A DNA stretch of 37,537 nt. Source: Streptomyces pseudogriseolus. Lineage in GTDB: Bacteria > Actinomycetota > Actinomycetes > Streptomycetales > Streptomycetaceae. Positions 33,166 to 37,537 of this stretch are shown here, in pieces. The stretch is from the NCBI GenBank assembly GCA_002154585.1, contig MUNG01000076.1:1-37537 (forward strand), read 5' to 3'. The position numbers were made by a program, and so were the translations under genes. The first letter of the stretch is position 1. Each line of letters begins with the position of its first letter. The notes below the pieces were generated by a model, which saw only the letters and a list, made by a program, of their open reading frames with translations, was not told where the DNA came from and made no database searches.

Positions 33166-33179
33166 CTGGTCCATACCTG
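33166..33179. promoter_or_regulatory. DasR-like (dre) half-conserved site upstream of GH5
   Basis: CTGGTCCATACCTG matches 10 of 14 positions of the DasR consensus CTGGTCTAGACCAC and lies about 60 bp before the GH5 start. TCATG/CATGA (33142-33146/33154-33158) is a second small inverted repeat. The rest of the 318-bp gap 33108-33425 shows nothing definite. Confidence 0.3.
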
Positions 33180-33425
33180 GAATGCGCCGCGCTGCTCCGC
33201 GCCGGGGGCTCGCCGTCCCTGCCCCGGGAGGCCGCCGTGGTTGTCCACACCGGCCCCGCTTCGGCCATCCGCGTGCGGCATCCGGGGCGCGTCCGCGCCC
33301 GACGGGCGTGTGGCGTGGCGGGCCCGTCCGGCGCCGCCCAGCATGAGGAGGTGCCCCACCGGCCCCCGGGGCGCCCCACCGGTGCGGGGGCGCCCGGGGT
33401 CCCGCCCTCGACGAGGAGCGTGCCC

Positions 33426-33815
33426 ATGACCTTCAACCCGCTGGAACAGCGCGGCATCCCGCTGGACCGCCAGCTGCGCAACTGGCGCGAGCTGAACGTG
33501 GACCCCATCGACCCGGACCGCTGCGACCCGTACACCCGCTGCCGGATCATCACCATGAACGGGATCGAGGTGGAGGCGATCCTGTTCAGCCACCAGCTCG
33601 CCCGCAACACCGTCGACCCGGAGATCAAGCGTCAGCTGGCCACCACCAGGTACATCGAGGCGCAGCAGCAGAAGGCGGTGAACTGGCTGCTGCCCGGCCT
33701 GTCCTCGGTGCTGGAGACGACCATCGCGTACGAGCAGGTGGCCGTGGACCTGACCGCGTGAGTGGCGCGGATGGAGCCGGACCCGTATCTGAAGCAGGCC
33801 TACCAGTTCGGCGTC
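33426..33815 (+). pseudogene. Decayed gene: internal stop and lost 3' end
   Basis: ATG 33426 has GAGGAG 7 bases upstream and opens 111 codons (FNPLEQRGIPLDRQLRNWRE ... LETTIAYEQVAVDLTA) ending in TGA 33759-33761. The same frame continues straight on as VARMEPDPYLKQAYQFGV, clearly protein-like, to about 33815, and then collapses to unrelated low-complexity sequence. From memory, Streptomyces homologues of ~280-320 residues read DLTAW-VARMEPDPYLKQAYQFGV-LEDFDHL, so the TGA is most simply a TGG-to-TGA nonsense change and the remaining ~two thirds are deleted. The function of the intact family is unknown to me; a ferritin-like helical protein is possible (EAQQQKAVNWLLPGLSSVLE). Confidence 0.7.
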
Positions 33816-33897
33816 CCATGGCCGGCACCGGGGTGGAAGGCGCGGCTCGGGGTAGGCGGCGGGCGGCAGCCGATCGTTCGGAAGGACGGACCGCACC

Positions 33898-34389
33898 GTG
33901 AGCACCTCCGACCCGTGGCCCGGCACGGCCACCTCAGGACGCCCCGAGCCCCGACGGTCGCTGCTGGTCTGCGCGGTCGTCGGGGCCGCCGTCATGGCGG
34001 CCGTGGACGAGATCGTGTTCCATCAGCTGCTGCACTGGCACCACTTCTACGACCGGTCCACATCGGGCGTGGCCCTGCTGTCGGACGGACTGCTGCACAC
34101 GGCCGAACTGCTGGCGCTGGTCGCCGGGTTGTTCCTGTTCGCGGATCTGCGACGACGGCGGGCACTCGCCCCGGGCCACGCGTGGAGCGGTGTCTTCCTG
34201 GGCGCGGGCGCCTTCCAGGTGTTCGACGGGATCGTGGACCACAAGGTGCTGCGTGTGCACCAGGTCCGCTACGGCGTCGACGTCACCCCCTACGACTGGG
34301 CATGGAACACGGCGGGGCTGCTGCTGTTGCTGGCCGGGAGCGTGCTGTGGGTGCGCGCCCGCGCCGCCGGGGCGCGGCGGCCGTCGTGA
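33898..34389 (+). CDS. DUF2243 membrane protein
   Basis: 163 residues, four membrane helices (SLLVCAVVGAAVMAAVDEIV, LLHTAELLALVAGLFLFADL, SGVFLGAGAFQVFDGIVDHK, AGLLLLLAGSVLWVRARAAG). Conserved histidines and acidic residues lie near the membrane: DEIVFHQLLHWHHFYD and FDGIVDHKVLRVHQVR. The His-rich pattern suggests a metal or heme role. GTG 33898 overlaps nothing upstream; AAGGA lies about 12 bases before. It overlaps the CtaG-like gene by GTGA, the standard Streptomyces pairing. Confidence 0.88.
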   Translation: MSTSDPWPGTATSGRPEPRRSLLVCAVVGAAVMAAVDEIVFHQLLHWHHFYDRSTSGVALLSDGLLHTAELLALVAGLFLFADLRRRRALAPGHAWSGVFLGAGAFQVFDGIVDHKVLRVHQVRYGVDVTPYDWAWNTAGLLLLLAGSVLWVRARAAGARRPS

Positions 34390-35168
34390 CCGCCGGTCCG
34401 GTGGCGGCGCCCCTGGTGCTCGCCTGTGTGCTCGCCGCCGTGGGGTACGCGGTGGGCGCCGCACGGCTGCGACGGCGGGGCGACGCCTGGCCGTGGCGGC
34501 GAGACTGTGCCGTCGTGGCGGGATGTGCGGCCGTGGTGTGGGGGCTGGCGGGGCCGGTGCCGGGCGGGCCGTTCACCGCGCACGCCGGCCGTCATCTGCT
34601 GGTGGCGATGGCGGGTCCCGCGCTGCTGGCGGCCGGCCGTCCGCTCACTCTCGTCCTGCGGCTGCTGCCGCCGGGCGCGCCGCGCCGGGGGCTGCTGCGG
34701 GTGGCGCACTCCCCCGCCGCCGGGTGGCTGCTGTTCCCTCCGGTCGCCGCGGCCGTCGACCTGGGCGGGCTGTGGCTGCTGTACCGCACGGACCTGTGGG
34801 CGGCCGCCCACCGGGACCCGCTGGCGGGCGGTCTGCTGGAGCTGCACATGCTGCTGGCGGGGCTGGTCCTCGCGATGGCCGTGTGCCGGCTCGACCCGGT
34901 GCGCGGCCGGTGCGGGCTGCCGCTGCGGGCGGTGACGCTGCTGGCGGCCGGGGCGGCGCACGCCGTCCTCGCCAAGAGCCTGTACGTCGCGGGGCCCCCG
35001 GGGACCGCGTTCGCGGCGGCCGATCTGCGGGCCGGGGCGCGGCTGATGTACTACGGCGGGGACGCCGTGGAGGTGTTCCTCGCGCTGGTGCTCGCCGTGC
35101 AGTGGTACGCGGCGGCCGGACGGCGCCGGGCACGGCGGGCGGCTTCCGTCGCCGTGGGCGCGCGCTGA
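34386..35168 (+). CDS. CtaG-like cytochrome c oxidase assembly protein
   Basis: 260 residues, about seven membrane helices. Recognisable blocks are GPFTAHAGRHLLVAMAGPAL (HxxxH-like, membrane-proximal), LELHMLLAGLVLAMAVCRLD, HAVLAKSLYVAGPPG and LMYYGGDAVEVFLALVLAVQ, all typical of the caa3-type CtaG family involved in copper/oxidase assembly. GTG start overlaps the DUF2243 stop. Likely acts with it in the membrane. Convergent with the phosphatase gene. Confidence 0.87.
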   Translation: MTAGPVAAPLVLACVLAAVGYAVGAARLRRRGDAWPWRRDCAVVAGCAAVVWGLAGPVPGGPFTAHAGRHLLVAMAGPALLAAGRPLTLVLRLLPPGAPRRGLLRVAHSPAAGWLLFPPVAAAVDLGGLWLLYRTDLWAAAHRDPLAGGLLELHMLLAGLVLAMAVCRLDPVRGRCGLPLRAVTLLAAGAAHAVLAKSLYVAGPPGTAFAAADLRAGARLMYYGGDAVEVFLALVLAVQWYAAAGRRRARRAASVAVGAR

Positions 35169-35178
35169 CCCCGGCGCG

Positions 35179-36420
35179 TCACAGCCGTACGACGACCAGG
35201 GCGATGTCGTCGCGACCGCCGTCCGCGACTCCCAGGCGGGTGAGCAGGGCGTCGGCGAGGGGCTCCGGGTCCAGGTCGCCGTGGCGGGCCAGCGTGTCGG
35301 TGAGGCGCAGCAGGCCCGCGTCGATGTCCTCGCCGCGGCGTTCGATCAGGCCGTCGGTGTAGAGCACCAGGGTGTCGCCGGGGCTGTAGGGGACGGTGGC
35401 CTGCGGGCGCGGGGTCTGTTCGGTGAGGACGCCCAGCGGCGGGTCGGTCGCCTGGTCGAGCAGCACCACGGTGCCGTCCCGGCGTCCCAGCACCGGCGGG
35501 GGGTGGCCGGCGCAGGTGTAGGTGACGGTGCGGCCGCGGGTGTCGACGACGGCCTTGGCCGCGGTGGTCGCCAGCGCGCCCTCGAAGCTCCGGGCGTACC
35601 GGCTGAGGAGGTCCATCGCCGCACCGGGTTCGTGGATGGCGCGCACGGCGGCGGACAGGGCGCTGCGCAGCATGCCCATGACGGCGGCGGCTTCGAGGCC
35701 GTGCCCGACGACGTCGCCGACCGCGACGGTGAAGCTGTCGTCGGCCAGGTCCACCACGTCGTACCAGTCGCCGCACACGTTGAGGGAGCGGGTGGCCGGC
35801 ATGTAGCGGACGGCGATGCCGCGGTGCGCGGCCAGGTCGGGGGCGTGCAGCATGACGTCCTGGAGGGCGAGCGCGGTACGGCGTTCCCAGTCGTGGGCGG
35901 CGCGGAGCTTGTCGTTGGTCTCCTGGAGCTCCCGCGCCCTCGCGTACAGCTCGGCCTCCGTGACGGCCCGGGTCCGCACGCGGCGGGCCGGTGTGTCGTG
36001 CACCGGGCGGGACAGCAGGAACTCGGTCATGTCCTCGACGCGGTGGACGATCCACAGGATGTCGCCGTCGGGGCCGAGGACGGGCGTGTTGACCGGCGAC
36101 CACCAGCGTTCCTCGAAGGCCCCGGGACGGCCGGGCACCGCGAGATCGTACCGCTGCGCGGCGAGGGCGTCGGGTTCCTTGGAACGCAGGACGCGCTGGA
36201 GGGAGGCGGCGAGATCGCGGATGCCGTCCGCCGCCGGGTCCTCGGGGTTGTCCGGGTAGACGTCGAAGAGGTGGCGGCCGATCAGCTCCTCCCGGGTGCG
36301 GCCGCTCACGCTCAGGTACATCTGGTTGACGTCGACGACCACGAGGTCGGCGTCCAGCACCAGGTACGGGCTGGGCAGGACCGAGAAAAGGGCCTGGTGG
36401 TCGACCCGCGATGGGCTCAT
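35179..36420 (-). CDS. PAS-SpoIIE (PP2C-type) serine phosphatase
   Basis: 413 residues. A PAS sensor (about 8-125) begins LFSVLPSPYLVLDADLVVVD, with a short helical linker (ELYARARELQETNDKLRAAH). The PP2C/SpoIIE catalytic domain (about 190-410) has NVCGDWYDVVDL, FTVAVGDVVGHGLEAAAVMG, YTCAGHPPPVL, DTLVLYTDGLIERR and the terminal GGRDDIALVVV, with all metal-binding aspartates. Such proteins dephosphorylate anti-anti-sigma factors in the SigB/SigF-type stress network. No anti-sigma partner is adjacent. ATG 36420 follows GGGAGA by 8 bases. Confidence 0.93.
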   Translation of the reverse strand: MSPSRVDHQALFSVLPSPYLVLDADLVVVDVNQMYLSVSGRTREELIGRHLFDVYPDNPEDPAADGIRDLAASLQRVLRSKEPDALAAQRYDLAVPGRPGAFEERWWSPVNTPVLGPDGDILWIVHRVEDMTEFLLSRPVHDTPARRVRTRAVTEAELYARARELQETNDKLRAAHDWERRTALALQDVMLHAPDLAAHRGIAVRYMPATRSLNVCGDWYDVVDLADDSFTVAVGDVVGHGLEAAAVMGMLRSALSAAVRAIHEPGAAMDLLSRYARSFEGALATTAAKAVVDTRGRTVTYTCAGHPPPVLGRRDGTVVLLDQATDPPLGVLTEQTPRPQATVPYSPGDTLVLYTDGLIERRGEDIDAGLLRLTDTLARHGDLDPEPLADALLTRLGVADGGRDDIALVVVRL

Positions 36421-36599
36421 GTGCGGTCTCCCGTCCGGCGCCGGCACGTCACCGTCAGTATGCGCCGCGAAGCCCCGGACCGTCGGATCACCCGGCGCCG
36501 GAGAGGGACGGACGCCACCGATGAGTTCCGGGGGCCGGCTCGGTCCCGTCCGAAGGAGGCGGCGCACCGGACGCCGTCCCGGCGACCGGGAGAGACACC

Positions 36600-37226
36600 A
36601 TGAAGCTGACCACCGTCACCAACGTGTCCGTCGACGGCGTCATGCAGGGGCTCGGTCTGGCGGACGAGGACCGCCGGGGCGGTTTCACGCGCGGCGGCTG
36701 GGCCCTGCCGCTGGTCGACGAGGAGACCACGGCCCGTCTCGGCGAGGTCTACGGGCGCGCCGAGGGGTTCCTGTTCGGGCGCGTCACCTACGAGATCTTC
36801 GCCGCCTCGTGGGGCGCCATGGCCGACCCGGAGCACAACCCGGTCGGGGCGCCGCTGCACGCGCGGCCGAAGTACGTCGTGTCGAAGACGCTCACCGACC
36901 CGGGCTGGGCGCGGACCACGGTGCTGTCCGGTGACCCGGCCGCCGCGGTGCGGGAGCTCAGGGAGCGGACGCCGGGCGAGGTCCAGGTGCACGGCAGCGG
37001 GCAGCTGGTGCGGTGGCTGGCCGCCGAGGGCCTGATCGACGAGATGATCCTGCTGATCCATCCGGTGATCGTGGGGCAGGGCACGCGGCTGTTCCCGGCG
37101 GACGGCCCGGACGGCGCGCTCGACCTGCTGGAGTCACGGGTCACGCCGGGCGGGGTGGCGTTCCAGGTGTACCGGCCCGCCGGCCGGCCCCGGTACGCCA
37201 CGGAGGTACCGGACCGGCCGTCGTGA
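36600..37226 (+). CDS. RibD/DHFR-like family reductase (second copy)
   Basis: 208 residues with the same fold as the protein at 22165-22743 but clearly diverged: KLTTVTNVSVDGVMQGLG, GFLFGRVTYEIFAASWGAM, PKYVVSKTLTDPGWARTTVL, VQVHGSGQLVRWLAAEGLID and HPVIVGQGTRLFP. NADPH-binding RibD C-terminal fold; substrate unknown. ATG 36600 is preceded by GGGAGAG. It stands alone, divergent from the SpoIIE phosphatase gene. Confidence 0.9.
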   Translation: MKLTTVTNVSVDGVMQGLGLADEDRRGGFTRGGWALPLVDEETTARLGEVYGRAEGFLFGRVTYEIFAASWGAMADPEHNPVGAPLHARPKYVVSKTLTDPGWARTTVLSGDPAAAVRELRERTPGEVQVHGSGQLVRWLAAEGLIDEMILLIHPVIVGQGTRLFPADGPDGALDLLESRVTPGGVAFQVYRPAGRPRYATEVPDRPS

Positions 37227-37245
37227 CCCCGCCTGCCGCACCGTG

Positions 37246-37488
37246 TCAGAACGGCATCTTGCCGCGCGCGCGGCGGCCGGCGGAGCCGCTGCGGCCGACG
37301 GCGCGGGAGCTGGAGCTGAAGGGCTTGCTCAGGAGCCGGCCGAGCGGCCCCGGAGCCTTGGAACCGGCGCGCGAGCCGAACCCCAGGGTGCGTTGCGTCC
37401 CGTTCTGCGGGTGCCGGGACAGGCGCGGGACGAAGAAGGCGAGCACGGCGATGACCACGCAGACGACGACGATGCCGACGACCATCAT
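37246..37488 (-). CDS. Small DUF6411-type membrane protein
   Basis: 80 residues. One N-terminal membrane helix (VVGIVVVCVVIAVLAFFVPR) then a basic Ser/Arg/Gly tail (FSSSSRAVGRSGSAGRRARG). This matches my recollection of the conserved Streptomyces DUF6411 family. ATG 37488 follows GGAGGA; a second ATG is the next codon. Function unknown. It is convergent with the RibD-like gene. Confidence 0.8.
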   Translation of the reverse strand: MMVVGIVVVCVVIAVLAFFVPRLSRHPQNGTQRTLGFGSRAGSKAPGPLGRLLSKPFSSSSRAVGRSGSAGRRARGKMPF

Positions 37489-37537
37489 GAAGTCCTCCAG
37501 GACGTTGCGGTGAGGCGGTGAGCCGCGGACCGGGCGG

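Noticed and set aside
33762-35168. A single long gene from 33762 to 35168
   Set aside because: The frame joins the pseudogene remnant, an antisense-like stretch over the DUF2243 gene and the real CtaG-like gene; CtaG starts at GTG 34386 by overlap and similarity.
1-37537. tRNA, rRNA, CRISPR arrays, insertion sequences
   Set aside because: No cloverleaf-like, spaced-repeat or transposase-like sequence was seen on either strand by eye.

Overview
The window looks like chromosome from a Streptomyces or close relative. GC content is very high, codon third positions are almost all G or C, GTG and TTG starts are common, operons are packed with 4-base ATGA/GTGA overlaps, and the regulator families (AraC, DeoR, MarR, PadR, HxlR), a GH92 mannosidase, a SpoIIE phosphatase and a CtaG-like protein are typical of the genus. 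I see no tRNA, rRNA, CRISPR array, insertion sequence or origin.

Layout. 1-318: the 3' end of an AraC-type regulator, bracketed by an exact 25-bp inverted repeat. 343-3368: a DeoR regulator divergent from a SIS-domain sugar isomerase/deaminase and a class II GatY/KbaY-type aldolase (amino-sugar or tagatose catabolism). 3777-7881: an MFS drug-efflux pump, then an MMPL exporter divergent from its likely MarR repressor. 7919-19421: the centre of interest, described below. 19440-22743: an SGNH hydrolase with PadR regulator, a SnoaL-like protein, an AraC regulator and a RibD/DHFR-like reductase. 22832-25220: a membrane spermidine-synthase-like protein and a ComB-family phosphatase. 25414-33107: two secreted glycoside hydrolases (GH92 and GH5) on either side of a DUF427 protein, an imine-reductase-like dehydrogenase and an HxlR regulator. 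33426-37488: a decayed gene, a DUF2243/CtaG membrane pair, a PAS-SpoIIE phosphatase, a second RibD/DHFR-like protein and a small DUF6411-type membrane protein.

The main system. Ten co-directional genes (8043-19421) follow one AT-rich, palindromic Zur-like box (about 7927-7946) placed over a promoter. The order is ATP-grasp ligase, DUF4213/DUF364 'putative heavy-metal chelation' protein, CysK/SbnA-like PLP enzyme, dipeptide-epimerase-like enolase-superfamily enzyme, MFS exporter, SAM methyltransferase, Tat lipoprotein solute-binding protein, two Dpp/Nik-type permeases and one polypeptide carrying two fused ABC ATPases. All but one of the junctions overlap. The arrangement (make a small amino-acid-derived ligand, export it by MFS, re-import it by an Opp/Nik-type ABC transporter, repress with zinc) parallels staphylopine (Cnt) systems. 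There is, however, no nicotianamine-synthase-like enzyme, opine dehydrogenase, NRPS or NIS synthetase. I infer a zincophore or similar metallophore system with distinct biosynthetic chemistry. The product is unknown, and I cannot check from sequence alone whether it has been described.

Other points of note are a nonsense-mutated, 3'-deleted gene at 33426-33815, the 25-bp inverted repeat at the left edge (possibly an assembly fold-back), a triple Cys-repeat domain on the GH5 enzyme, and several candidate operators in divergent promoters.
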